From contig JAQFVV010000152.1 in assembly GCA_028023455.1 (NCBI GenBank), forward strand, positions 2,172,001 through 2,236,000: a stretch of 64,000 nt of DNA, read 5' to 3'. Below are positions 1 to 12,600 of this stretch, one piece after another. Position numbers and translations under genes: made by a program. The stretch is from Epiperipatus broadwayi. Taxonomy: Eukaryota > Onychophora > Udeonychophora > Euonychophora > Peripatidae. Within the stretch, counting starts at the first letter, position 1. Each line of letters opens with the position of its first letter. Under the pieces are notes generated by a model. That model saw nothing but the letters and a program-made list of their open reading frames with translations. It was not told the origin of the DNA and did not search any database.

Positions 1-3000
1 TAATCATTCAAAAAGCCCTGCAATTCTGGCTAAATAATTCACATTCTGTATTAAAATAAAATTATATGAAAAGAGAACACATTTGAAATACATAAAATAT
101 TTAACATACATTAAGTATAACAGTTGTATAAAATTCTTCAAAAAGCAGATTAAAATATTTTTAATATTAGTATCAAAATATTTTAAAATGTTTTGCTTAT
201 TCCTAGAAATTATCTTTTCTAAAACTAAGTTTAGGTAAAATAAATAATATGAAATTTACAATATTTTTACAAAGCAAAGATAGTACCTTTGGTTCAACTT
301 TATTATTGCAATAAATTTTAGAGAAAATATTTCCATTCCTGAAACATTCATGGTAGATATTTCTATAAGGTCATTCTTACTGAAGCTTAAAAACATTAAG
401 TTGTAGAATAGCTTGGGTAAATATTACTTTTTAACAATGCATATTACTAACTTATCAAAATAAAATCAGTTTAAAAAATAGAACTGCATATGAAAATTGA
501 TGGGATAAGAATAAATGTCCCTTCTTATATGACATATATAAGGCAAGTCATGTAATTGTATTTGATTGACATGATTGATAATTGAGACCCAATTAATAAA
601 AGATTGTTTTTTTTAATATCGGTTAGAAAGTTCTAAAATTAACTGCAATTAACATAATTCCAGAACTTCCTGGATACAATCGTCTAAACAGGATGTCAAG
701 CAAGCTATTAATTTAAAGATTATGTCATCTTTTAATATTGTTCAGCAAATTATTTACACTAAAATTTATTGTGGTAATTTAAAAAAGACATTGTTTAAAT
801 ACATTAGAAATTTACATTTTAACAATATTTATTTCAACATTTTTTTTATTTGTAAGATCTTAGATCATATTCTTTTAATATTGTACCTTTAAAATAAAGA
901 CATCTCAAACATTAATAATTTTAAACTTTAACCAGGAGGCATTTTAAGAAATATTGACTAGCTTCATACATGCACTTCGTACATATTAGTATTAAATTAT
1001 TTATTTAAAATTATTAACTTAAATATGTGAGCGAATTATTGGTTTAAAATCACAGACCTTTTAATCAGTTAAACTAGAATTTTCTAATTAAAACAAAATT
1101 GCAATATCATTAAATTAAATATTTTCTACTGGTGCATAATTGAAATATCCTAGATCTACTTTAAAGTTTAAACTCATTTTAAAGTTCTAAGACATTTTAA
1201 TCTAATAAAATATATGATGTCTAAACTAAGATTATTTTAATTTTATTACTTTAAAAATTAACTTATTTATACTTTAAATCACTAACAACTCTATGACTAC
1301 ATACGTAATTTTATAAAAAAGTTACTTATGAAGTTTAAACAGTAAATATACACTTATAAAACTATGTTTTAGCTAATACAATCTTATAATATTATGTTGA
1401 AATGATTAATTACTTACATAAACACTTAATTATTATTTAACAATCAACTTTATTTACTGGAAAATTAAATTCATATATTTTTTAATAATATGACATCACA
1501 AAACTTGACATTCAGCTTTAGAACAAAAGCTAAAAGTCACTACATTGCATACTTGCCCAGATTAGAGCTGTGTATCACAATATATAAAATAAGGAAGTTT
1601 ATTAATGTTATTTAATTTCATTTCACTTGATCTATGGATAATGAAGTTGTTGAAGTATAAATGTTAACTAAATAACCATGGCAGCCTAATATTTTAAAAT
1701 AATATTATTTGTTATGAACATTAGCATCAAATCATAAATTGGTTGTGATTAATGTTAAGACAAATATGAATAAGTAAATAGATAGATAAATATTGGAAAA
1801 TAATTAAGTGAATCATCAAATAAATTGCTTGAATAAAATCATTATTATTACTTATTACATGTCCATTTTGTTATTGCATTCATAATAACAGCTTAATTTA
1901 TTACACAATTAAATATTTCATATTTATTTATATGTTTGTTTGTTAATTATTTTATTGGAATATACTATTAAAGATATATGTTAAATTTCTGTATTAAAAA
2001 TGAGTATTTATCATAAGTTATTGGAAATATCATGTAAATTCTTTATTCTTAGTTTTTTTTTTAAAAAAAAATCATATTGGAATTGTGAAATGAAAATTTT
2101 TTACTCTATACAATATTTTAAAGTCTTCATTTTATTTATTAAATGGAGGCAAATATTCTTAAACTCAAAGAGATATCTTTGAGTTTAAATGAGCAGTTGT
2201 CTTAGTAACATTAATAGCAATAAAGATATGTTATAAATAGAACTGAAATGCTTCAACTTGACTCTTATAAACCTTCATCTTTAAAAATTGTCAATTTTAT
2301 TTTTCTAAAGTGATTCATTTTTAAAACCATATAAGAATAAAAAATTTAACTGTCTCCCCATTAATTGGAACAGTTTGTTGATGAAATTTCAGGGAAAACA
2401 TGAAATGTATTATTAAACAAAACATCAAAATTCATTATATTGCAAATAGACATAAATATTCCATAGTTAAAATCTAGGATCTCATCTATTTAGTTGTGAT
2501 ACAAACCCCATGATGTGTATGTATATGTCATATGTCTGATTGATGAATTTCATAAGATCGATTAATTCAACTTCTATGTAATCTTAAGCAATTGATATTT
2601 TACTTTATTGACTTGGAAAAATGCTAGCATATTACTCATTTGGATGTAACTGAATTTTGTCAATGAAAGAATTCTCTTTATATATTATAATCAATAAAAG
2701 AAAAAGTGATTTGCAGCTTTTCATCTATTATCTATTATTTTAAAAGGCTGGATATATTTGTATACTTGAAAGAAAAATACCGGGATTTAAAAACAAAAGT
2801 AATTGAATTCAAATCCTCGATTGTTATTATTCATGCGTGTCTTCTCTACTTCAAGAATTGTTTCTATGCATTGGAATAAGAAACAAGGAAACAGGACCAT
2901 GATGAACCAGTGGATAAAAAGAAGGCATGAGACATTTCATTTGTGGTACGATGTCTCTGTATAAAAAATATGTATGTTTTGTTTATATTTTATTTTAAAA

Positions 3001-4919
3001 TATAGGATTAAATAGTATATATGGGTTATTATATGATTCACACAATAAAAGGCAGAGAGATTCATATTTTTTATTATTATTTAAACTCTTATCTGATGAT
3101 ATAGATTAATTTGTGACCAGACAACGACATTTTTAAATTTATTTATTTTTAATTTAAGATTTGTCATGGAGATACTCATATAAAAGAGTTTAAATACACT
3201 TAATTTTTATGTTGGTTTATTTATTTAGAAATTATATTAATGAATAAATGAAAATAAATTTTCTATGATCAAATTTTTATTATTATTATTGTATATTCTC
3301 TTTAAAGTCTAAGGAAGATATTTAGAACCTCTTCTCTGTTTATATATATAATATTATTGTCATACAACACACTTTTGAGTTTCATATATATATATATATA
3401 TATTTATTACTCATTATTGATTTATACAGTAATAGACTATATATTAATTATATATTTAATAGAAATACTATTTGTGCTTTTAAGTGGCTACGATTTTAGT
3501 CAATTGTCTACATCATTGTTCTATTTTAATTTTCAATATGATCATTATTAATTTTATTATAAATCAATAAATTTAGAGTTGATTGAATTCCATGGAATAT
3601 GCCTAAAGTTTTTTTAGTGTGTAAGTTAATTTTGATATTTAAATATTGATCTAAGATCAAACCAATATAGGTAAATGAAAGATGTTTATAAACATGTACC
3701 TTTTTAGTATATGATTGTTAAGTTTAATTAAATATAAATTCTATATTATCATTACATTGAAATATTTATTTGTTTATCTAAGTTGATATTAGTTGTATAA
3801 ATAGCTTGATTAGTTCATGGTTAATTATTAAGTGCTTTCTTTTCTTGTCCAGTTAATAAAATCTTAATAGATGTTATTCTGTCATTAGTCAGAATGATCT
3901 GTTTTGATTATCTTTAAATTTATTTGTGGTAGATTATAAATCTTATTAATAATTAATCTCAGTGTTTATCTTTGATTTAAAATAAAAGTCAATAGTTATT
4001 TTATATAGTTTAATTGTTATAAAATTCATTTTAATAATTGATTGACCATAGATTTAAAATAGATGTATAGGATTAGTTGACCATGATTCAGTAAATATCC
4101 AATAGAAATCTATTGTATATTTGAGATAATGATATGATTGTATATTGTAAAATGCAAGATTATCTAATAGATTTATTGATAATGAGTTCTTATAGAATGT
4201 TTCATTTTAATACATAACTTAAGCAATAATTGTATATTGATATAAAGTAGACTATAGGTTAATATTATTTGACATTTTATGAAACTTAATATAAAACTGA
4301 TTAATGGTTTTGTTTTGTGTAAGCATTTGAGACATTGTAAATTCATAAAACATTCTCAAAATGTTGTTGTAATCAATTATAAACTAGTTAATTTAGGTAG
4401 GAAATATCATTAAATTTTAACCCAAATTTACAATACTATATGTAGTATTTGTTTAGTAAAAGTATATCAGAACTTAGTTATTTGTTGATTTAAATTTGGT
4501 TTATTCAATTATAAATTAAATAGATATCTTAGGCATATATCATCATTTAGAATAATGATATATGATTTCACTGTTTATCATTTATTTTGGGTGAGTGAAT
4601 AGATTTGGTGATATCTGAGATGATGATTTTGTTTGCTTTTTTTTGTTTTAAATGCTATCTGAATAAATTAGGTTTTAATAAAGATTGTCATTATCTTAGT
4701 GTAGTGGACAATCTAAATAATTATGTATTGGAAATATTGTTATTATATAGTATGATCAATGACTGCGCTAGATGATTTTACGTGGGTCATAACAGAGTTA
4801 CTGTTTATTGATGCATATTTTGCTCTGTTATAAATAATATTTAAACCACAAAAGCATTTCATTATCTTTTATTTTCATTTTGTGTTAATAATTGATGGTT
4901 GTATAAAAAACCTATAGAG
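1..4919. other. AT-rich non-coding stretch, no recognisable gene
   Basis: Very A+T-rich sequence with frequent poly-A and poly-T runs. The only open frames are about 60 codons, low in complexity, and match no family I know. A short (TA)n run lies at 3384-3403. I see no RNA gene, transposon coding remnant or long inverted repeat here. Roughly 3-4.7 kb has visibly more G than C on the plus strand. Confidence 0.6.
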
Positions 4920-4929
4920 CATTTTTTTT

Positions 4930-6500
4930 TGTTTTATGACAAATTCTGGCCACACCAATGTAGAGAGATAGTGGGGTAGAAGATCCTTTATTAATGTTAC
5001 ACAATAACTACCCAATACTGACCGATGATGATCATGTCAGGTGGTGATTGTTACAAAATGCCTCAGCAACTTTAGGGCTGTTACAAAATGGCATTCCACA
5101 TTTAGACTAGATTTATATTATTACAAATGGTGTCTCAATTCTGAGATGTACTAAAGTTTTTCTATTCACATTCCATATTCTAATCATTATCTCATTACAA
5201 AATGGTGACCAATGATGGGGCTATATTTTATTCAAATTATATTAATCTTTCCCAGTGTAATTATTTTTATTCCATTATAATATATATATCTATATATTAT
5301 AACGTTTTCCGTATTTTTAGGCCTCTACACGCTAATATAAACTGCGCGCGAGTTGATCAAGCTATGTCAAAAAGGAAGAAAGTTGTATTTCTATTCTAAA
5401 ACATAGCTATATTTCCTGATCAACTCAGCCTATTAATTGTTGAGAATTATGCTATCGATGAGATCAGCTTTCAATTTATTTGATAGGTGCCAGAGTTCTA
5501 CAAGAACTCGCTGAAACCATCACATAACATCTCGCAAATTTAAAAGAAAAAAATGTTTTTAAACTAATCGGTATTGCATCATACCATAATGAGAATTATT
5601 TTCTCCTTTTTAATTATTATTCCTGGGCTTGTTTAAACATATTGGCAAACAAAATTTTGTTTTAAATCTTCTTAAACTAATAATAAATTTAATACTAAAA
5701 AAATAATAACTATTATTAATAACGCACAATGAAAAGGTTGATAAAAGTAAAATCTCTTTTATTCTAACAAACTAAAAATATTTATAAGTTAAATTATGAA
5801 TTAACTAAACAGGAAAGTACACACACACTAATCCAGATAATGAATCGATTAACAAAAACAGATTAAGCAATTAAAGCAATTTAATAATGCCCCAAGATCT
5901 TGTATAAAATTCTTTATTAGAAAGTCCCTTGAATACGAAAAGAAAAGTCTATATCAGGATGGTAGTCTAAGCTTAGATAAATAATTGTTTGCAAACTTTT
6001 AAGTCACTATCAGGAAAATTTATTCTTAACTTACCGGTAAGTTCATGTAGGTTTATGGGATCCCAGATCATGAGAATTTCCATTGGTCTCTCCTGCCAGC
6101 ATCTTCTATTATTGTTCCGTTCTATAGCTGGAGAAAAGGCACGATTGTAGTGACCCTTTTATTGCAAAAAGTGGTCTTCACAAGTCCCATTTTCATGCTT
6201 GCATGACAGCTTGGTACAGTAAGGGGCATACTTGTGTAGAAGTATATTTCTTGCCACAGGTTATGCTCGTGGAAACCTCCAACTTTCAGAGACATAACTA
6301 GAAGTTAAAGAGAAGACCCAGATTGAAGTTGTCCTCTCCTTTTTATATCGCGATCCAGTTTATGAAACTTCTGCGCATTCTTTTGTCTTTTTATCAGCAT
6401 GTAAGATAATAATCTTGTACACTCTCTTTTAAATTTAAATTACAAAGTCTTAATTTTTTTTAGCATTATTCTTCCATCTTTAATTAGCTAAAATATTTTT
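4930..6500. other. unclassified possible repeat remnant
   Basis: This stretch is less AT-rich than its surroundings. It begins with four loosely spaced copies of a TTACAAAATGG-like word (about 5050, 5083, 5119 and 5194), has a bulged hairpin at 5350-5427, and includes a relatively GC-rich block at about 6030-6400 with a TATA-like run followed by CGCGATCC near 6343. It might be a decayed long terminal repeat or other element, but I found no matching second copy and no coding sequence, so no class is assigned. Confidence 0.25.
5350..5427. repeat. short bulged inverted repeat (hairpin)
   Basis: GAGTTGATCAAGCTATGT (5350-5367) is complementary to ACATAGCT (5401-5408) followed, after a bulge, by TGATCAACTC (5418-5427). 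It folds as a two-part stem with a loop of about 33 nt. No function is evident. Confidence 0.45.
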
Positions 6501-6743
6501 CTTTTAGCTTATACTTTTGGAATTCTTTTAATTTATCTGGATTAGTCATCTGCATGTCATTTATTCTTTCCAATTTTTATTTCCAATTAGATAAAAAAAA
6601 ATAAGAATGACAATTTTAACTTTCATTGCACGTTATTTTTTTTTTAAAAAAAAATTAGTCAAAAAAAAAATCTAAATTTACTTATATTTTTTTAGCTTTT
6701 ACCAAATGCCAATATATTTGTAATGTATATAAATAAATGTTAC

Positions 6744-6744
6744 A

Positions 6745-6780
<36 letters not shown>
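6744..6780. repeat. (TA)n-(TG)n microsatellite
   Basis: A compound dinucleotide tract, TA then TG, directly abuts the left end of the first inverted PLE dimer. The right end of that dimer abuts another TA tract at 7923-7952. Confidence 0.9.
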
Positions 6781-7165
6781 AAATTTATAAATAAATATTA
6801 GAAAATACAGTGCTTAAAAGTTTATAAAAATATATCTATAACTGTCACTTAGAAGCGCTTTCAACTATCCTTGTAGTTTTTGTCAACTAATACTTTTAAA
6901 ATGTCAGCTTTCCTATAATTCCATGATGTCAACTTTCCCATAATTCTGTGATCTTAATGTTTGCTGCTTGCCTATTAATTAAATCTTGCTTGTATTTGTA
7001 TATTAACATCACTTCCTTAATTTTTCTTTTATTATTATTTCTTTCAGTTTCCAATATTTTTACATTACTATAATTAAAATCAAAACCATATATATATGAT
7101 TTATTATGGTCATAAAAACAGAAGCTGATAAATTATCATTATTTTTATAATTTTTTTTTTGTATT

Positions 7166-7289
7166 TTAAACCCTTTTTAATAATAACAAATGCTCTTTTG
7201 TTCTTTTTTCCAATGTGCACCTCAATTCACCTATATATTCACTGCCACACCTATATGTCCATTTGTAAATGATACAATTTTTATTTGTC
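7166..7289 (-). pseudogene. GIY-YIG endonuclease fragment of PLE (left arm)
   Basis: Reading the minus strand from 7289 gives NKNCIIYKW, then YIGE and EKRTKEH, the same GIY-YIG segment as in the right arm at 7394-7681. The frame closes at a TAA at 7168-7166, where the right arm reads through, and a further outward part (to about 6950) is recognisable only as nucleotide similarity. The GIY-YIG domain would nick target DNA for insertion. This copy is a truncated relic with no start codon or RT domain of its own. Confidence 0.65.
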
Positions 7290-7393
7290 AATAAAGTTTT
7301 ATCTTTTGAATTATTTATTAATTTATTTACATTAAATAAATTAATAAATAAAATGTAAATAAATTAATAAATGATTCAAAAGATAAAACTTTA

Positions 7394-7681
7394 TTGACAA
7401 ATAAAAATTGTAAAATTTACAAATGGATATTTAGGTGTGGTAGTGAATATATAGGTGAATTGAGGTGCACATTGGAAAAAAGAACAAAAGAGCATTTTCT
7501 ATTATTAAAAAGGGTTCAAAATACAAAACAAAATTATAAAAATAATGATAATTTATCAGCTTCTGTCTTTTATGACCATAATAAATCATGTATATATGGT
7601 TTTGATTTTAATTATAGTAACGTAAAAATATTAGAAACTGAAAGAAATAATAATAAAAGAAAAATTAAGGAAGTGATGTAA
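7394..7681 (+). pseudogene. GIY-YIG endonuclease domain fragment of PLE (right arm)
   Basis: A 95-codon open frame has the GIY-YIG signature KIYKW at residues 7-11, YIG at 19-21, a conserved Arg at 30 in EKRTKEH, and a basic tail rich in Asn and Lys. The domain normally sits at the C-terminus of a PLE polyprotein behind the RT domain and cuts target DNA. The ATG is an internal Met, not a real start, because the RT region is missing: 7352 is the junction with the inverted left copy. The related copy at 19025-20105 keeps about 120 more residues upstream. It is open only because the fragment is short and fairly young. Confidence 0.75.
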
Positions 7682-7916
7682 ATATATAAATACAAGGAAC
7701 ATTTAATTAATAGGAAAACAGCAAATGTTAAGATCATGGAATTGTGAGAAAGCTGACATTTTAAAAGTATTAATTGACAAAAACTACAAAGTTAGGTGAA
7801 AGCGATTCTAAGTGACAGTTATAGATATATTTTTATAAACTTTTAAGTACTGTATTTTCTAATATTTATTTATAAATTTGCATATATTATTTTGAAGAAA
7901 TACAAATATCAATTTG

Positions 7917-7922
<6 letters not shown>

Positions 7923-7952
<30 letters not shown>
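7923..7952. repeat. (TA)n microsatellite between two PLE dimers
   Basis: An uninterrupted TA dinucleotide tract separates PLE dimer 1 from dimer 2. Confidence 0.95.
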
Positions 7953-7955
<3 letters not shown>

Positions 7956-8021
7956 TCAAAACTACCCCAAATCTAAAATTAAACCAGACCAGCATAAAAA
8001 TAATATTAAAACACAACCTAA

Positions 8022-8051
8022 GGTTTCACTGCTACAAGCAGACTTCTCAAG
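8022..8051 (-). ncRNA. hammerhead-like motif (left arm of dimer 2)
   Basis: On the minus strand: CTTGAGAAG, then a 5-bp stem CTGCT/AGCAG with a TGT loop, then TGAAACC. It is the mirror copy of 8585-8614. A canonical core would read CTGANGA before helix II, so at least two core positions differ. Probably not active as it stands. Confidence 0.3.
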
Positions 8052-8091
8052 TGTAAAGAACTACAAAAAAAACCACACATTATATATACTA

Positions 8092-8370
8092 TTAAAAACT
8101 ACCCACAAATCCATTCACTTCCCATCCACCCTTAATATTAAAAGAACTCTTAAATAAGTTAATTGCTTCAGAATAATAAATTTTCAATAATAAAGACTCT
8201 TTAATTCTTCTTTTGATTTCATTTCTCTCAAAGAAGACAACCTTAGCTTCATCAAAATCAATAGTGCGGCCTGTATCTTTTTCATGGACATACAAAGCAG
8301 AACTAAGAGTAGAGTTAAAAATAGATATCTTAGTTCTGCTTTGTATGTCCATGAAAAAGATACAGGCCAC
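8092..8370 (-). pseudogene. PLE C-terminal region after GIY-YIG (left arm)
   Basis: The minus frame contains SALYVHEKDTGRTIDFDEAK, then FFERNEIKRRIKES and EAINLF, ending near GWEVNGFV. The pattern SAL..H, then GH.IDF..A, then E...+R.IKES is the usual region following the GIY-YIG core in PLE proteins. The upstream part (8284-8370) crosses the dimer junction and is not native coding sequence. It mirrors the plus-strand copy at 8284-8544. No GIY-YIG catalytic core or RT domain is present. Confidence 0.65.
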
Positions 8371-8544
8371 ACTATTGATTTTGATGAAGCTAAGGTTGTC
8401 TTCTTTGAGAGAAATGAAATCAAAAGAAGAATTAAAGAGTCTTTATTATTGAAAATTTATTATTCTGAAGCAATTAACTTATTTAAGAGTTCTTTTAATA
8501 TTAAGGGTGGATGGGAAGTGAATGGATTTGTGGGTAGTTTTTAA
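8284..8544 (+). pseudogene. PLE C-terminal region after GIY-YIG (right arm)
   Basis: The 86-codon plus frame repeats the left-arm protein: SALYVHEKDTGHTIDFDEAK, FFERNEIKRRIKES and EAINLFKSSF. It keeps the GHTIDF motif where the left arm has GRTIDF. The N-terminal ~17 residues come from the palindrome junction. It closely resembles the C-terminus of the PLE at 47.3-48.8 kb (NELKRRIKG, EAINLMKTSF), so the two belong to one PLE lineage. Inactive fragment. Confidence 0.7.
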
Positions 8545-8584
8545 TAGTATATATAATGTGTGGTTTTTTTTGTAGTTCTTTACA

Positions 8585-8614
8585 CTTGAGAAGTCTGCTT
8601 GTAGCAGTGAAACC
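8585..8614 (+). ncRNA. hammerhead-like motif (right arm of dimer 2)
   Basis: CTTGAGAAG is followed by CTGCT-TGT-AGCAG, which pairs perfectly, then TGAAACC. At the equivalent place in the 47-kb PLE (47417-47448, minus) the stem is TCTA/TAGA: different bases, but still pairing. Hammerhead ribozymes are known in PLE terminal repeats. The CTGANGA box is imperfect, so this is a relic or a variant. Confidence 0.35.
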
Positions 8615-8710
8615 TTAAGTTGTGTTTTAATATTATTTTTATGCTGGTCTGGTTTAATTTTAGATTTGGGGTAGTTTTGATTTTATATTGACTAGTTTAG
8701 CTTTATGCTT

Positions 8711-8724
8711 GTAATGTTTATATA

Positions 8725-8756
<32 letters not shown>

Positions 8757-8765
8757 AATAAACAT

Positions 8766-8808
<43 letters not shown>
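8711..8808. repeat. (TA)n palindrome and (TA)n microsatellite
   Basis: GTAATGTT (8711-8718) and AACATTAC (8761-8768) bracket an alternating TA/CA tract, forming a palindrome. A pure TA tract continues to 8808. It lies just beyond the right end of PLE dimer 2. Confidence 0.85.
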
Positions 8809-8811
<3 letters not shown>

Positions 8812-9380
8812 CTCATTTCACACACATATTATTTAATTAATAAAAAAATTTTATTTTATTTTATATATATATGGATTTATGTATGCATTTATTATTATAT
8901 AGTTTATAAATAGTTAATAAATAAGCAGTTGTAAAGAGAGAAGATAATGAGAAACAATATTTAATATAGGGATTTATTATATTGTCATTAAACAATGTGT
9001 TGAAATTATTTAGCTATATTCTTATTAAATAAAGCAGATCAGAAAGAAAGTGTGAAGTAAAGTGATCAAGATTAGTAGATTAGGATATGAAAATGTACAC
9101 GTGTGAGTATATTTGTTTTAAACATAAAACATTTTTACACAAATCTTTAATGACTAAGATTGCAAGCTTTGTCATTTTTGTATTATCTAGATTGTAGATA
9201 TCTAGAGATGGAAGTGATGCTTGGATGGAATAAATGGAACAATTAATCCTAAGTTTTTATTAATTGCGACAGACCGTCAAAGTCATAAAGCTTTGATCTT
9301 TATCTCAAGATAAGATTTCCAGGTAGTCCTTTTTTTTTTATCAAAGATTCGCAATATAAACGAATGAAACAATATTTAGA
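8809..9380. other. AT-rich non-coding stretch
   Basis: No open frame or repeat of note; simple AT-rich sequence between the PLE cluster and the minisatellite. Confidence 0.6.
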
Positions 9381-9384
9381 GGTT

Positions 9385-9632
9385 CAGTTTTTTTTCAATA
9401 TTATTAAAAAAGAGATGTAAGCTCTCAGTTTTTCTTTTCAATATTATTAAAGAAGAGATGTAAGCTCTCAGTTTTTCTTTTCAATATTATTAAAGAAGAG
9501 ATGTAAGCTCTCAGTTTTTTTTTTTTCATTATTATTAAAGAAGAGATGTAAGCTCTCAGTTTTTTTCAATGTTATTAAAGAAGAGATGTAATGATAGTTT
9601 TTTATTATTATTAGACAGAGATGTAATGATTG
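9385..9632. repeat. minisatellite, ~44-bp unit, about six copies
   Basis: Tandem units each consist of a poly-T/C start, then CAATATTATTAAAGAAGAGA, then TGTAAGCTCTCA. Units 1-4 are nearly identical apart from poly-T length; the last two decay (TGTAATGAT). The repeated peptide TESLHLFFNN read on the minus strand is only a translation of the repeat, not a gene. Confidence 0.9.
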
Positions 9633-12600
9633 AGTTCGTGAAAACCAAAGGAAATGGATAGTCTGCATATTTTTTTAAAAGAGAGGGAGCGATTGATTTT
9701 TTTTCTCTCTCTTTAAAAATTGAGGAAGGAGAAAAATGACTCCTGTTTTAAAGTTTTAAAGTCAGTATAGATGAAGATGTGCATATATATATATATATAT
9801 AAGTAATTCCCAACAAGATTAAGATAAAGAAATGGAACAAAATTGAATTTCTTGGAAGAAGTTATTGACAATTCTATAAAATGATATTAATATATTTTGC
9901 TGTGTATCATACAATGAATGTGCATTGCTAAAGCCACTTCTTCTGCTTCTTGAAATCTGACATCTATAGGTTAACTCACCGATCTATCCGTGGACTTATA
10001 CCAAAAGTTCTTTATAACCAACAGAATGATCGAGTTTAAAGCCAACCACACAAGCTATTTGAAATGCTTCTTTTCTGGCTCCTGGCCTATTAGGGGTTCA
10101 TTGCCTTTGAATGGAGGGAGAAGGGGAAAGAAGAGAAAATAAAAGGGAAAATTATAAAAGCCTTATAACTACGTTTGATTAAACTATGAATCAATTTTTT
10201 TTAAGTTTTCCTCACATTCATCTAAAGTATCTACAATGATTTTCTTTTTTTTGAAATGGTAGAAGCAATCCAGTCAACAAATTCAGCATTATCAAAAATA
10301 TCAACAATAAATAATTTTAAAATTGTGGAAACAAGCAGGTCAATTAATTCATGTTTATCTTAAAAGTATCTGCAAGAACTTTTCGTTTTTTTAAATGGAG
10401 CAAAATCAACTTATTGAAGCTATATGTGAGACAAGCAGTCTGAAAATTCAAACTTGAGACATTTATAAGAAGTGAAAATAATCGGGTAACTATGAACTTT
10501 CATTAACAGATCTTTTATTCTTACTTATTAAAAGTAAACCTTAATTTATTGGTCAAAGCATTTTTTTCTTTTGATACAGAAACATTAAGGGCTTGTTTAT
10601 CGATGGTTATTCTCAATATCACATAACATAACACAAACACAGTTTAAATCTTCAAACTTAAATTTTCATTATTATTTTTATTTATTATATATTGTAATAT
10701 TGAAATGTTTTTTATTGTTTTTTCATTTATTATGATAATGAGCAACCTATAAATATATACATTTATAATGTTTTTTTATTTATCTTGTTGCATATTAAAT
10801 TTGATATAATGTATTTTATTTATTTTTGCTCAAGGTCATAATGATATTTTTTTATAATATTTATATATGTGATTTATGTATTAATCCCTAATATAAGGGA
10901 ACACATTTTAAAAATATATGTTGACATATCACAGGGTGTGTGTGCATGTGTAACTGCTTATACAAACATGTCAACAGAATAGTTATGCATAGTTTGTTTA
11001 AATATGGTAAATTGAAAAGCAGGGCTTCACATTTGAATGGAAGTGAAATAAAACACACAAGTTACATATGAAATTTATTTTTTTTGATATAATAAGTTAG
11101 GAAAGTTTTAAGTAAGCATTTATAGAATTATTTTTTTCTAATATCAATTTAAGCCAGCTTATTTTAAAATATCAAAATGACAAACTTGTATATTAAAGTT
11201 ATTTGATTATGCATATCTAAAATTTTGTATTAATTCTATAGTTAATTAATATAATAATAGAGTCAATTGTACAGTCATTAATTTGATTTTAAAGAAAGAA
11301 AGAAGAATAGTATTAATAAAATATAATTATATATCTTAATGGTTTCTGAGTTGTTATTAAAAATATTGTTGTATTTTTCTTGTCTTAATTCTATTGTTTT
11401 GAATGATCATCATCATCGCTCACAGATATTAAGCAAGCCTCACAAAATGTTAAGTAAGCTAGAATGTTGATTTACATTTAAGTATTTAAGGATTATACTT
11501 GACAATAACCAAGTTTTAATAATTATAGGTTAATAATAGAAAGCTAAAATTATGTTATGCCCATGAGTTTTGATCATCCTCATCAAAGATGGATATCGTA
11601 TTATTGATTTAAAACACTGTTTCAAGTAATGCTATACAAGAGTTACGATCACCATCATCATTAAATAAATTACAAGCATTAAATCTAATGCTTAACATAA
11701 TTAATATATTTAGTAAATAGGGGTTTATAGAAAATTGAATATCATGTGGGGAGATGCATGGTGATCAGTCATCATCACTAGTGTTATTGAATCCTAGTTT
11801 AACTATAAAAGTATTTTAGTAATTAACCATAAACTTATATAAATGCTAGTAAATGTAATATTTAAATCCCATTTTGACAAGGGATGATTTTAAAAAGTGC
11901 CTATGAGTTTATAAAAATAAATTTATTGTTGTGAGTTCATTATAAAGCTATGGTTGATATCATCATCATCAGCATTATCATCTTTATATTGTGATAAATA
12001 ATTAAGTTAAGTAAATAGTTTCATGGCCATCCACTTAGGTAAAGGTCTTCACTATGTTTATTTGGAAGCCATTAATAAGAGTATTTTTTTTCCATCTGTT
12101 CATCAAAATACGTCAAATGAGCTAGTAATATTTATAAGAGTCTTTAATATAAAAAGTTTTGTGATATTGGGATCTTATGATTTTATTAACATAGATAAAA
12201 TATAAGAGTGTCATTTTTTTGTTCATTAATCATCCAAGTCATGTGTAATAAAAATGTACCAAATGAGTTTAGTACACTCTAAACAGATATTTATCTAGAT
12301 TTAGAACAATCTAGTGGTGCACATAGAAAACATATGTCCTCAGCTAACTGAATAAAAGTGATCCCATCCCTTTTCCAACTTATTAACTTTATATAATATG
12401 TTAAATAGGTTGTCATGAATAGCAACAGGGTGTGTGTATGACCATGAATGGTCTTATATATAAGAATAGGAAGGATTCTTTGTTATAATAACCTAGTATT
12501 GGAGATAAGCGAAATGCACTCCAGGGATTCACAGTAATTTTTATTCCGTTTCTATATTGAATATTTGTTTATCTGATGGCAATGGCCAGTATGTTTTATT

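Larger units (their letters stand above)
6781..7879. mobile_element. Penelope-like element, head-to-head inverted dimer 1
   Basis: Two copies of the same 5'-truncated PLE 3' end are fused head to head. The left arm (6781-7332, minus orientation) and right arm (7352-7879, plus orientation) are inverted copies with only about 19 nt between them. Each arm carries the same GIY-YIG endonuclease segment reading outward, followed by a shared non-coding tail. Both outer ends are embedded in TA-rich microsatellites. There is no reverse transcriptase region, so this is a dead insertion. PLEs are a retroelement class with a telomerase-like RT and usually a C-terminal GIY-YIG endonuclease; inverted partial copies are known for the class. 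Confidence 0.8.
7956..8680. mobile_element. Penelope-like element, head-to-head inverted dimer 2
   Basis: A near-perfect palindrome: arms 7956-8307 and 8329-8680 are each 352 nt, around a 21-nt loop. Each arm encodes, reading outward, the C-terminal part of a PLE polyprotein (residues after the GIY-YIG core), then a shared non-coding 3' end. It belongs to a different PLE subfamily from dimer 1. The outer ends lie next to TA tracts. Both arms contain a CTTGAGAAG word, a CTGCT/AGCAG stem and GAAAC (8022-8051 minus, 8585-8614 plus), which resembles a hammerhead core. The small difference between the arms suggests a fairly recent insertion. Confidence 0.8.

Noticed and set aside
2000-5399. Open frames of about 60 codons in the first 5.4 kb
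   Set aside because: Low-complexity translations of AT-rich DNA with no motif, codon bias or splice context.
8184-8452. Paired 79-codon frames on both strands starting MISFLSKK
   Set aside because: Alternative-frame shadows of the PLE palindrome; the real coding frames are those with SALYVHEKDTG and KRRIKES.
9468-9668. Minus-strand frame with repeated TESLHLFFNN
   Set aside because: Pure translation of the 44-bp minisatellite.
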